A stretch of DNA of 35,297 nt from Dyella silvatica (GTDB taxonomy: Bacteria > Pseudomonadota > Gammaproteobacteria > Xanthomonadales > Rhodanobacteraceae), in assembly GCF_026283955.1 (NCBI RefSeq), contig NZ_JAPDPE010000048.1, positions 1-35,297 of the forward strand. Reading direction: 5' to 3'. Positions 26,201 to 31,353 of the stretch are shown here, in pieces. Under the pieces are notes generated by a model. It was not told the origin of the DNA. It saw nothing but the letters and a program-made list of their open reading frames with translations, and ran no database searches. Made by a program: the position numbers and the translations under genes. Positions within the stretch are counted from its first letter, which is position 1; every line of letters starts with the position of its first letter.

Positions 26201-28795
26201 TACGGCAGCCACATTCGCAGCCAGGGTGACGTAACCATTGCCGCGACCGGTGGTGACCTCAACATCATCGGCAGCCAAGTGACCGGCAATAACGTGGCGC
26301 TCGCCGCCAAGAACGATATCAACCTGCTCAGCCAGGCCGAGAATCACACGTTACAGAGCAGCAATAAGAACGCGAGCGGCGGCTTAGGCCTGCAAATCGG
26401 GACCGATGGCGTGGGCTTCTATGCACAAGCCTCCATGGGCAAGGGCAAGGCTCACGGTAATGGTGCAACCCATGCCGAGACGGTGATCGATGCCAAAGAC
26501 ACACTGAGCCTGATCAGCGGCAACGACACCACCATTCGCGGTGCGCAGGCCAAGGGCAGCACCGTACTCGCCAACATCGGTGGCAACCTCAACCTCGCCA
26601 GTGAGCAAGACACCAACGACTACGCTAGCCAGCAATGGCAGGCTGGCGCCAAGGTGGTTATTGGCTACGGTGGCAGCGCCAGTGCCAGCTACAACCAGAG
26701 CAAGGTCACCAGCAATTACAAAAGTGTGAATGAGGTCAGCGGCATTAGTACAGGCAGTGGCGGCTACGACATCCGCGTGGGCGGCAACACTGACCTCAAG
26801 GGCGCGGTGATTGCCAGCACAGCCGATGCTGCCAAAAACTTGCTTAGCACTGGCTCACTTACCTTTAGCGATATCCAAAACGAAGCCAAGTACAGCGCTA
26901 GCAGTGTGGGTGTCAGTGCTAGCTATGGTGGTGGCAGCTTTAGCGCGATGCCAAGCGTCAGCATCCCCCAACACGAGAACAGCAGCAGCGACACCAAGGC
27001 CGGCATAGCCCAAGGCACGATTAACGTCCGCAACAACCCTGGTCAAGATCTCAGTGGCCTCGACCGCAACCCTGATATCGACGGAAAAGGCCTCAAGCCC
27101 ATCTTCGATGAGCAAAAGGTGCGCGAGAACATGGAGCTGGGGCAGGTGGCTGGGTATGTCGGGATGCGTTCTGTAGGCGAGATCGCTCAGTGGCGCCAGA
27201 AGGAAGCGAATCAGAAATTGAATCAGGCCGCTGAGGACTACAAGCAGGCCAAAGCCAATGGCGACCAAGCTGGTATGGAGCGCGCCGATCAGGCATGGAA
27301 CAGTGCGAGCGCCGATTACCGGCGATGGTCGGATGGCTCGGCCAACATGGCGCTAGTACATGGCGTCATGGGCGCAGCGATTGCGGCGTTAGGCGGTGGT
27401 AATGCCGCTCAAGGCGCGCTGGGTGCAGCAGCGGGCGAGGCGGCTACACCGGTACTGGCCAATGAGCTGGGTCGAAATGGTGCGGCATTAGGTGCGGCGT
27501 TGATTGGCAACTTGGCCGGCGGGGGTAGCGGCGCGGCCACGGCTAACGCCGGGGCTCAATACAACTATCTCAGCCACGATCAAGAAGCGCTGAAGCTCAA
27601 AGAGATACAGGCGTGCAACGGTAACGTTCTTTGCCAGCTACAAGTGACTGCCAAGTGGGACATTGTCAGTGGCAAACAAGACGTCGGTGTGGGAGTAGGC
27701 GTCGTAGCAGGGATCGGTATGTCAGGCCGAAACGCACTCGACGCCATCGCCTATATGGAGCCTAAGGATGTGCTGGCCGGCTTGAAAGCCCTGGTCACCG
27801 ATCCGAATGTGAGAGCTCAAATTGCTCCATCCATGCTGAAATCCATCGATGAGCGTTTGAGTTTTGCTTCTCAACAAATGGAGGTTGCCGGTTGGGATGC
27901 CTCGGTCGATGCCGGTAAGGCCCTGGGAAGCTTGCTATTTGACACCGCAGCAGCAGTAAGTGCTGTTCGTGGTGGCATTGCTTTGGCGAAGGACTTGCCC
28001 GCAGTGGCCCGCAATGTTGCGGGTGCCGTGGATGACCTGAGCGCGCTGTTGAAAAAAGGGGCGAACGGAGCTGCAGATGCGCCAAGTGCGCCCAAATTCG
28101 TCTTGATAGGCGGGGCAAGTTACGTTGAGAGCGCTGCCATACAGGCGAACACGACCGTCAGCCTCAGTGCTGACGTCACCATTGCTACCGGCGAGGTGAT
28201 TCCCAAAGGAAGTCTTGTCACCGTTAGCGGCGATACGATGAAGGTAGTTTTCCCAGATGGGAGGAAGGTAATTTCGTCCTATGGGGTAGCTACGGGTGAA
28301 GTGCCGGTGGCGACTGGGGCAAAAGACATTGCAACAGTAGATGCTGAGATAGACGCATTAGGCCGTATAGCGCAAAATCCGAATGGCCCCGACCTTACAG
28401 CAAGGGCTCCGAATACTATTTTGAATAAGCAATTGGTTAACGATCTTGGCAATGGGAAATTGCCGGGTAATCCCATTGGTGGTCCAGGTACGCCGAGGGA
28501 AATGCCGTTCAGCCCAAATCCGAGTGCAACGGCTGAAGACTTTGCACAAGGTGTTCTAGGTCGTTCGCCAACACAAGATGAACTGAATATTGGCGCACGG
28601 ATGAATAAGGGAAACTGCATTGGTTGCTGGGTGGCGTCTCCTGATAATGGCCAAACTTTTATTACCTATCGTCCATCTGGAATGGCGGGTGCGGATACTT
28701 TGCCAACAACATCCACGGTTGAAATTAATTACAAGGGAACTGAGAATATTATTAATAATGGAAAGGTTGTTAAATTAAAATTCCCAAAAAATTGA
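17282..28795 (+). CDS. CdiA-like filamentous haemagglutinin, contact-dependent inhibition toxin
   Basis: This giant exoprotein has about 3837 residues. An N-terminal extended signal peptide (cut near VYA, residue 46) is followed by the TPS secretion domain (about 50-300) with NRYQQFDV (85-92) and NPNGI (158-162). FHA-1 repeats follow (300-1790), then a non-repeat central region (1790-2280), FHA-2 repeats (2290-3240) and a glycine/alanine-rich pretoxin segment ending at YNYLSH (3427-3432). The ~405-residue C-terminal end should hold an entry domain and the toxin. The last ~90 residues contain a CIGC pair (3779-3782) and no histidine. ATG 17282 is preferred over an upstream GTG (17225) because AAGGA lies upstream. 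The transporter precedes it and the immunity gene follows within 8 bp. The toxin activity is not identified. Confidence 0.9.
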   Translation: MSDVSLHAASATPAHGSIRPSRTHLLRRHALWAALTVACGLPSVYAQSAPPVHVDGSTNTAVIQAANGVPVVNIAAPNQAGLSHNRYQQFDVNSQGLILNNSGAITSTKLAGFIYGNTNLPNDTSARLILNEVTSTLPSQLNGMIEVAGRAADVIIANPNGIAVNGGGFINAPHSVLTTGTPVIGADGALSGFRVTGGRISIDGQLDASSIDRVDLIARAVAVNAGIWANQLNVVTGANQVDAATLATQKLSNSGATPAVALDVSALGGMYAGVIRLVGTEAGLGVNNQGQIAAKSGDLSLTNAGQIVLGGKTSASGNVTVQSAQSLSSSGTLAAGGGLNVGASDISHSGVLYSGGSMNLVAASGALSNSGQIQSQGALTLQANGAVTNTASGMVLTGNAINLSAGSLDNAGKLEAAQGVHLQVSSGARNSGSVLADQGDLALQADTLDNTGTLSASGDTALTAVTSLNTQGSVLSGGALTLTAPSLTTAGTVQAGQSLSINGGSLGNSGKLYALVGDAAIHLSGVFNNASQGDLYAGNNLGISAASLINAGRMEAKQAANITLSGALSNSGHLQADQTDVLLSANALDNSGVISAQRLLQWQVVSTASNSGTLISGQASHLSAQRFDNSVGGQLQSGSDLTLSAVTLNNAGNLHAKGNASVSGTDLSNAVGAQLLADGTLTVNNTGAIENAGVMQAGSDLTLANAASFNNAQNATVYAGQNLNLVLTQALTNAGTFYAAHMVSLAAGNVGNSGILRSGGGLSLNTTGDVNSSGAIQAQQQLSLTSGGSFTNSGKLYAVDSGLTIRSGGAFVSKAGGDIYSGQNITFHGGSFANAGLLEAKQAISLGVQGDVGNSGSIQADSGDLALSGATLNNQGTLSATGNTQLNGSTSVSNAGRIVTGQALTIASASLSNSGQTQSGTSTALQTANLDNRGRIQAGSTLTLSGNRTLTNASGGQLLATGDLNSDTAVQLSNAGVIQAGGKLGLQGTGAIDNQAGGTLYATGQTQIELGGALNNAGTVYAGQGLQLDTNGLSNSGSLRSGTTLNVSVQGNASNSGSAYAMGAAIWNVTSALANTGVLAAAGTTTVTANSLSGAGTLAAGLQSDGSLGAAGALAVTTSGALASNGRALAGGDIRFSGSSLDLSNSQTRAGGDAILMATQGDVSNQGGDIAANGTLAITTPGAFINGGSNAVQGGKLSASVLSLHAASVMNRYGSISQSGNRDIALSLTGALDNAYGKFASNAGNISISAASLDNTGGTLQHAGSGNLSLTTAGDLSNNSGQIVGNGALTLQAGGTLSNAGGNIGVANEASVHAAAMVNNSGTLAARHIGLNVDQALSNNGGTMQASGGLTVTANTLDNTGGFLKSTSAQAVGVTTTGALTNGSGGFIGGNGVVAVQAGSLTNAGQIYAGSSLTATSQNALNNNGGALQALSWLNVNSAGALSNRSGRIEAGAGDGNATLTVNAASLDNAGGRLANAGGGVSTVNAGSGVTNQGGTLGGQGDLNLSANSLDNSQGGHVVAGQNLNFTLNGMSNVGGTTYAANNLGWSNGGAWLANASGALSAGGQLGLSLQNIDNNGGDLAAGSNLNLNLASFSGVGRTVAGQDLTLSVGGDYTNATGNTLKANRDFTFNIAGNFYNPAGATLQSVRNLTVNAANIDNAASAYINSNGTTLNARGNLSNEGRIEGDAITLNAVNLSNTGNIIGGAIAATASTLTNGADLGAAADNAAYQSAMIAATRSIDLFVSGTLLNRDATIFTLGNLRIGADANGNRSGAVINQSGDIEADGNVTLAANSFTNQRRVFETGTYQLSADEVLQNTFTGASVVRYRYDDPNPLHHPPYVDASQVIGAQELALSESWCANRGEPGSDGAWCNGNQQPGHNSHDLYHYDFQAINTDKLISVERLKRASAEGRLLAGGDITLSGSVLNDKSTVAAGRNLTINGADSAGNTAVQNIAWAPTGTVQRHTDYQVGISHLAYDGGRHWAWWRYETWNTGDTSIPLGLGAGQVPAWVNVALGNSLGAVMSAGNTVNITAQTISSSVVGADGQPVRNAIGLGANGGGQSISGNGVGPVGSVAGHAGAVAGTALGEAPGASSGGSLSLASGRYGVTAGALAPSTTVGATPGVGQAVSALAGPNPTVNLPQSGLYTVNNQPGSKYLVETDPRFAQYTAFTSSDYMMSKLGFDPSNIRKRLGDGFYEQRSVLDQIASLTGRRFLNDNTNAMAQYRDLMDAGAQAAGAFQLSVGVALTSAQMAHLTQDIVWMVNATVDGQTVLVPVVYLSEAHAREMAANGATIAGKNVILTATGDLTNSGTIKASDSAQLTAANLLNSGNISAGNNLSVTAAQNILNGGTINAGGNVSLVAGNDVRSGLDAAVALGAVNLTNLGAPVSTVAGGLDMAQPGSISTGGSLAINAGRDLTLSAAPVSAGGNLSLAAGRDLSAAAVAISAGKDAQLLAGRDLSLNALGHTTASMQAQGSQNTRSESTTHTVSTINTGGSLLVAAGRDLTSQGAQLKAGDQLALSAGRDASLNAVTDVQSKQTESAQGHTVVQTSQRDESLRGSNLSAANGVSVTATRDLAATAVAIATTQGGPGEKGNVILGAGRDLTLNAGQENHDSSRDTITKKSGFLSSSKTTTHDATHDEYVIGSKLNGNNVVLSAGHDLTAQAAQVTTPQGTTQGGLVALSAGHDVNLTDAHDVHSEEHDRKTTSSSVFSTSALRFGSVDPQKRSRDDNRSLTQTTSVGTLLSGDTVTVAAGHDLNATAAQVAATRDVVLAAGNDLNLKAGENTYTETQGTKTSHTGLMNNGGLSVLIGNRTQETTSTVNDTSYTGSMVGSTNGKVTLSAGNNVHITGSDVISQTGTAIVGKNVTIDAAVGTTDTRQTQKMSQGGINVGIGGVLAEAAQGVYGSVKRGSEVKDDRLKALYAAQAAYQASDGMKAYNGGAATASKNGGDGGINLQVGIGGSSASSQTTTHDETAYGSHIRSQGDVTIAATGGDLNIIGSQVTGNNVALAAKNDINLLSQAENHTLQSSNKNASGGLGLQIGTDGVGFYAQASMGKGKAHGNGATHAETVIDAKDTLSLISGNDTTIRGAQAKGSTVLANIGGNLNLASEQDTNDYASQQWQAGAKVVIGYGGSASASYNQSKVTSNYKSVNEVSGISTGSGGYDIRVGGNTDLKGAVIASTADAAKNLLSTGSLTFSDIQNEAKYSASSVGVSASYGGGSFSAMPSVSIPQHENSSSDTKAGIAQGTINVRNNPGQDLSGLDRNPDIDGKGLKPIFDEQKVRENMELGQVAGYVGMRSVGEIAQWRQKEANQKLNQAAEDYKQAKANGDQAGMERADQAWNSASADYRRWSDGSANMALVHGVMGAAIAALGGGNAAQGALGAAAGEAATPVLANELGRNGAALGAALIGNLAGGGSGAATANAGAQYNYLSHDQEALKLKEIQACNGNVLCQLQVTAKWDIVSGKQDVGVGVGVVAGIGMSGRNALDAIAYMEPKDVLAGLKALVTDPNVRAQIAPSMLKSIDERLSFASQQMEVAGWDASVDAGKALGSLLFDTAAAVSAVRGGIALAKDLPAVARNVAGAVDDLSALLKKGANGAADAPSAPKFVLIGGASYVESAAIQANTTVSLSADVTIATGEVIPKGSLVTVSGDTMKVVFPDGRKVISSYGVATGEVPVATGAKDIATVDAEIDALGRIAQNPNGPDLTARAPNTILNKQLVNDLGNGKLPGNPIGGPGTPREMPFSPNPSATAEDFAQGVLGRSPTQDELNIGARMNKGNCIGCWVASPDNGQTFITYRPSGMAGADTLPTTSTVEINYKGTENIINNGKVVKLKFPKN
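18200..22640 (+). repeat. FHA-1 repeat array inside cdiA
   Basis: The protein here repeats a unit of roughly 20 residues, with cores like LSNSG or LDNAG followed by an alternating beta pattern (xxxLxLxAxx). The DNA shows matching near-repeats, such as CTCAGCAATAGCGG-type strings. In the filamentous haemagglutinin family these form a long right-handed beta-helix that extends the molecule from the cell. The boundaries are approximate. Confidence 0.75.
22650..24130 (+). other. Central non-repeat region of CdiA, candidate receptor-binding part
   Basis: Between the two repeat arrays the sequence loses the FHA pattern and becomes rich in Tyr, Trp, His, Pro and Asn. It includes RYRYDDPNPLHHPP and two cysteines flanking an acidic loop. 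It ends with a block typical of CdiA/FHA proteins (LTSAQMAHLTQDIVWM, VLVPVVYLSEAH). In E. coli CdiA the receptor-binding domain and the YP domain lie at this place. The role here is by position only. Confidence 0.55.
24140..27000 (+). repeat. FHA-2 repeat region inside cdiA
   Basis: Repeats here carry the motif AGRDLxLxA, alternating with Ser/Thr/His/Lys-rich segments such as KKSGFLSSSKTTTHDATHD, typical of Fil_haemagg_2 units. In E. coli CdiA the FHA-2 region inserts into the target outer membrane. Fragments of this array recur downstream as orphan remnants: 25498-25830 resembles 30637-30950, and 25966-26215 resembles 29274-29545. Confidence 0.7.
27557..28795 (+). other. CdiA C-terminal toxin module with unidentified activity
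   Basis: The module starts at YNYLSHDQ, which resembles the motifs that mark the CT boundary in CdiA proteins. The early part has a paired-cysteine stretch, ACNGNVLCQLQV, as seen in entry domains. The last ~130 residues (from about 28400) contain DELNIGARMNKG, a CIGC pair, FITYRPSGMAG, STVEINYKG and an ending VVKLKFPKN. This is basic, beta-rich and free of histidine. I do not recognise the toxin family. A compact RNase of the barnase/EndoU/colicin/RelE type is conceivable from size and charge only. GC falls to about 23% in the last 60 bases of the gene. Confidence 0.6.
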
Positions 28796-28803
28796 GGTGA
28801 TTG

Positions 28804-29271
28804 ATGAATATTCCATTTTCTTTAGCATTGGGAATACAGGATTGGTTGCGTGTTTTTACCTATGACTGCTACGTAGCAGATGCCTTGACAAGCGGGCTAA
28901 GTCGGGGTGCCTCTCATAGGGAGCGTTGGCAGCTTGCCGTTGACACTACATATCGCCTACTGGTGTCTGGACTTCTTGAGTCTTCCTTAGGCGAGAACGA
29001 CGATGAGGTCGTTGCCCGTGAAAAATACTTCAATTATGCAGTTTTACTTTCGAGGTGCGACCCTTTTACATCAGATGTGAAGTTAATTGCACCATGGCAT
29101 GAATGGGATTTATGTGGAACAAAGTTATGTAAAGAGCTTATCGAAAAGCATGGTGTGATTGATCTTGAGTTGGGTAGTGTATGTGATGGATTTATAAGTG
29201 ATATTGAGAATATTTTTGAGAAAAAAAACGTTCCATGGTCTAATTATCCATTGATACCAATAAATTATTAA
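28804..29271 (+). CDS. Candidate CdiI immunity protein
   Basis: The 155-residue soluble protein starts 8 bp after the cdiA stop, with GAGGTG just before the ATG, a position that defines the immunity gene of CDI loci. A TTG one codon upstream is a less likely start. It is acidic, mostly helical in appearance, and has no signal peptide or membrane segment, so it should act in the cytoplasm by binding the toxin domain. It has four cysteines and aromatic-rich segments such as IAPWHEWDLCG and IPWSNYPLIP-like ends (VPWSNYPLIPINY). I do not recognise the family. The low GC content matches the end of cdiA and differs from the rest of the window, consistent with import as one toxin/immunity unit. Confidence 0.75.
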   Translation: MNIPFSLALGIQDWLRVFTYDCYVADALTSGLSRGASHRERWQLAVDTTYRLLVSGLLESSLGENDDEVVAREKYFNYAVLLSRCDPFTSDVKLIAPWHEWDLCGTKLCKELIEKHGVIDLELGSVCDGFISDIENIFEKKNVPWSNYPLIPINY

Positions 29272-29273
29272 AG

Positions 29274-29607
29274 AGCGTGGTGTTGGCAATATCCTTGCCT
29301 GGATTGCACAATCTGTCTATGGCTCAGGGAAACTTCGCAGTGAAGTCAAGGATGATCGTCTGAAAACGCTGTATGTCGCGCAGGCCGCCTATCAAGCGAG
29401 AGACGTCGTGGGTTTGGCCGACGGCATGGAAGGTGGTGCTAGCAAAACGGCAAGGACGGAGGCGCCAATCTGCAAGTAGGCATTGGCGGCAGTAGTGCCA
29501 GCAGTGAAACCACGGCTCGCGATGAAATTGCCTACGGTGGTAATGCTGGGAAAAGAGTTGAGATAAAATTTAAATTAATATTATATATTTATATAATGCG
29601 GTTTTAA
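29274..29607 (+). pseudogene. Orphan cdiA fragment 1 (FHA-2 piece plus short toxin-like tail)
   Basis: Translation gives SVYGSGKLRSEVKDDRLK and LYVAQAAYQA, then after a frame change NLQVGIGGSSASSETTARDE and IAYGGN. These match CdiA residues encoded at about 25966-26215. An A-run at 29444-29447 has lost one base relative to the parent (SKNG becomes SKT), causing the frameshift and a stop at 29477. The restored frame diverges after AYG and continues as GKRVEIKFKL to a stop at 29605. That tail looks like the very end of another toxin. This is a displaced C-terminal module reduced to its edges and cannot make a working protein. Confidence 0.8.
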
Positions 29608-29627
29608 AAAGCTCGTTTGGCCTTTCA

Positions 29628-29930
29628 ATGGGGTCAATATGGCAGCACTTGATTGTGGGGCTTTCGGATTTAAATTTGAGATCTAATGAGAGGGTGGAAG
29701 TATTTTTTAAAATACTAAAATGCTTGATGGTTGATGGCCATTTGAAGCTAGCGGCTGATGGAAAATGTCTCGCGGGTAGTATTGATGAGCAAATTGATGT
29801 CATCAAATCGGCGTGGCCCATGAGCCCGGAGGATGATGAGCTCGACGGGTTCGGTCTTTGGTTTTTGATGGGCGCACCGGCAGGGGTGGTTTGGTTTACA
29901 TCTGATGGGCAAGAGGAGATTTGGGCCTAG
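29628..29930 (+). CDS. DUF596-like immunity protein, start uncertain
   Basis: The 100-residue product has the pattern I associate with DUF596: GSIW near the N-terminus, DGHLKLAADGKCLAGSIDEQ in the middle, then WFLMGAPAGVVWFTSDGQEE at the end. Proteins of this kind often serve as immunity factors beside TPS or Maf toxins. The reading frame upstream (LYNAVLKSSFGLS before the first Met) also looks like family sequence, but it contains no ATG, GTG or TTG start, only ATT codons at 29574 and 29580. Either an ATT start is used or the start was lost and the gene is decaying. No ribosome binding site precedes the ATG at 29628. It follows the orphan cdiA tail by 21 bp, which fits a toxin/immunity pair. 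Confidence 0.6.
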   Translation: MGSIWQHLIVGLSDLNLRSNERVEVFFKILKCLMVDGHLKLAADGKCLAGSIDEQIDVIKSAWPMSPEDDELDGFGLWFLMGAPAGVVWFTSDGQEEIWA

Positions 29931-29984
29931 AAAATCAAGAAGAAAAGGTGAGAAATGATTGATTAGATAATTGGCAAGCTAAAG

Positions 29985-30443
29985 ATGTATGAAATGAGCA
30001 CAACAACAAAAATTACAGTAAGCGAAGGTGACTTGCTTAATGTTCTTTATGACATATCTCCTCTTGAGTGGAGAAGGTTTCAGCAAAGGCATCCGCAAGT
30101 TTGGGATGGAAAACATTATATGGTGGAGGATAAATCAAATTTTCCACCTTGGATGTCATTTCGATTCGAGTCCGATGATGATGTGATCTTGGAGAAATTT
30201 CGTCATGCAATAGATGATTATTATGGAAAGATAAGGTGGTCACTGAACGAGCATAAGCGCGAAGGGCTTCCAGGTATTAACTGGACAATAAAGCCAAGAC
30301 GTTTATTGGAGGTGAAAGAGCAGGCGGATAAGCTAGATTTATCTCCGAGCCAATATATTGCCCAGTATGAGCCGGAGTTTGGTCCTGCTGCTTATGAAGA
30401 CCTTGTTGGATTGACCGAATATATTCGACAGCTATTTCTGTAG
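29985..30443 (+). CDS. Unrecognised low-GC ORF, possible orphan immunity protein
   Basis: The 152-residue protein is soluble with no signal peptide, and rich in Trp, Tyr, Arg and Asp/Glu. Visible segments include PLEWRRFQQRHPQVWDG, FPPWMSFRFESDDDVI, a helical AIDDYYGKIRWSLNEHKREG and the tail EPEFGPAAYEDLVG. I do not recognise the family. It sits among remnants of CDI modules and shares their low GC content. An immunity or toxin-neutralising role is inferred from place alone. A second Met at 29994 could be the start, and neither has a good ribosome binding site. No matching toxin is found immediately upstream, so its partner may have been lost. Confidence 0.6.
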   Translation: MYEMSTTTKITVSEGDLLNVLYDISPLEWRRFQQRHPQVWDGKHYMVEDKSNFPPWMSFRFESDDDVILEKFRHAIDDYYGKIRWSLNEHKREGLPGINWTIKPRRLLEVKEQADKLDLSPSQYIAQYEPEFGPAAYEDLVGLTEYIRQLFL

Positions 30444-30444
30444 G

Positions 30445-30634
30445 ATGATCGTGGTTGATATGATGAAATTTTCGGACGAGAGCAATTTCTTAGAGGGGTT
30501 TGGTATCGAGCCTTTTGAGGTGGATCCAGGCATGGCCTTATGTTGCTATAAGAATGAGGTCGGAAAACGGCGATCTTGAGATTGATATTTCTTTTAGTGG
30601 GGTAGTGCTAAAGGGATGCCTGCGGCCAGTGTAA
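30445..30634 (+). pseudogene. Frameshifted, truncated immunity-type gene
   Basis: An ATG two bases after the previous stop opens a 44-codon frame (MKFSDESNFLEGFGIEPFE, then MALCCYKNEVGK) that ends at 30577-30579. Shifting frame at the A-run 30564-30567 continues the protein as GDLEIDISFSGVVLKG to a stop at 30632-30634. The acidic, cysteine-bearing sequence looks like a small immunity protein that lost its 3' part where the next cdiA fragment begins. The family is not recognised. Because the frame change and the loss of the tail coincide, I call it a pseudogene. Confidence 0.6.
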
Positions 30635-30636
30635 GC

Positions 30637-30950
30637 GCCTTGCTCAAAGGTGTGCCGTCACCGTGGCGGCCGGCTTCGTCGTGAATGCCACCGCCGTGCA
30701 GGTGGCTGCGACCCGCGACGTCGTGCTTGCCGCAGGCAGCGATCTTAATCTCAGGATGAGCGAGCACGCCTACACCGAAGCCTGGGGCACCAAGGCCGGT
30801 CACGTCGGCTTGATGAGCAGTGGTGGCCTTGGCGTCTTGATTGGCAGTCGCACCCAGGAAGCCGCCGATACCATCAACGACACCAGCGACGCGCCAACGG
30901 CAAGGTGATGCTCGGCGCGGGCAGTGACATGCTCATCACTGGCGCCCGTA
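30637..30950 (+). pseudogene. Orphan cdiA fragment 2 (FHA-2 piece)
   Basis: The frame VQVAATRDVVLAAGSDLNLR, EAWGTKAGHVGLM, SSGGLGVLIGSRTQEAADT corresponds closely to the FHA-2 segment of CdiA encoded at about 25498-25830. There are frame changes near both ends and a gap of about 20 bases after ACCAGCGACG compared with the parent. After ANGKVMLGAGSDM the match fades. No start codon or intact C-terminal domain is present, so it is a dead remnant of a duplicated or displaced module. Confidence 0.8.
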
Positions 30951-31353
30951 GTAGATGTTCACCGCCTGGTTTCGCATAGGAATAGCTGAGCAACAGCGAC
31001 TGGGTGTTTAGCGCCAGAGGGGTGTTCGCTCACCGCCGGAATCCGCGCCGCAAAGGCTATCGCTACGTCTGCGTCATGTAATGGCTGTATTGCCTCTCGA
31101 TAATGGCTTAGTGCTAAGGGCTTTTGGGTTGGTCCGCGACCCAGCTCTATCGCCAAAACACAAGCCCCGAACGTCGCTATGGCTATGCCCTTGGTATGGC
31201 GTGTGGTCGCCCTGATGTGATTGCGAGTCGCAGCCGTGGCAGGTGCCGTAAGTGGCGCTGGGCAACGGTTGTTCGCCCTTTCAGTCATGTGATTGTGTAA
31301 CGATCCATAATTACATGTAACATTACTCGTAATCGCCGAACGCCAAGAAAACC
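30951..31353. other. Gene-poor region between CDI remnants and yjf-like operon
   Basis: About 400 bases with frequent stops in the plus frames. A leftward open frame crosses the region but runs into the yjfI-like gene and shows no family pattern, so I do not call it. The right end holds the tandem dyad at 31310-31333. The left end may be a further scrambled part of the CDI graveyard. Confidence 0.45.
31310..31333. promoter_or_regulatory. Tandem dyad ATTAC-NN-GTAA, likely operator of yjf-like operon
   Basis: Two adjacent 12-base units, ATTACATGTAAC and ATTACTCGTAAT, each have ATTAC/GTAA arms around two bases. The first contains the perfect palindrome TTACATGTAA (31311-31320). They end 20 bases upstream of the GTG start, overlapping where promoter elements should lie. 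This is the arrangement expected for cooperative binding of a dimeric repressor or activator. The regulator is not known. Confidence 0.55.

Noticed and set aside
17354-26347. Many long leftward frames opposite cdiA
   Set aside because: They mirror the repeated high-GC cdiA sequence, have low-complexity composition and lack ribosome binding sites.
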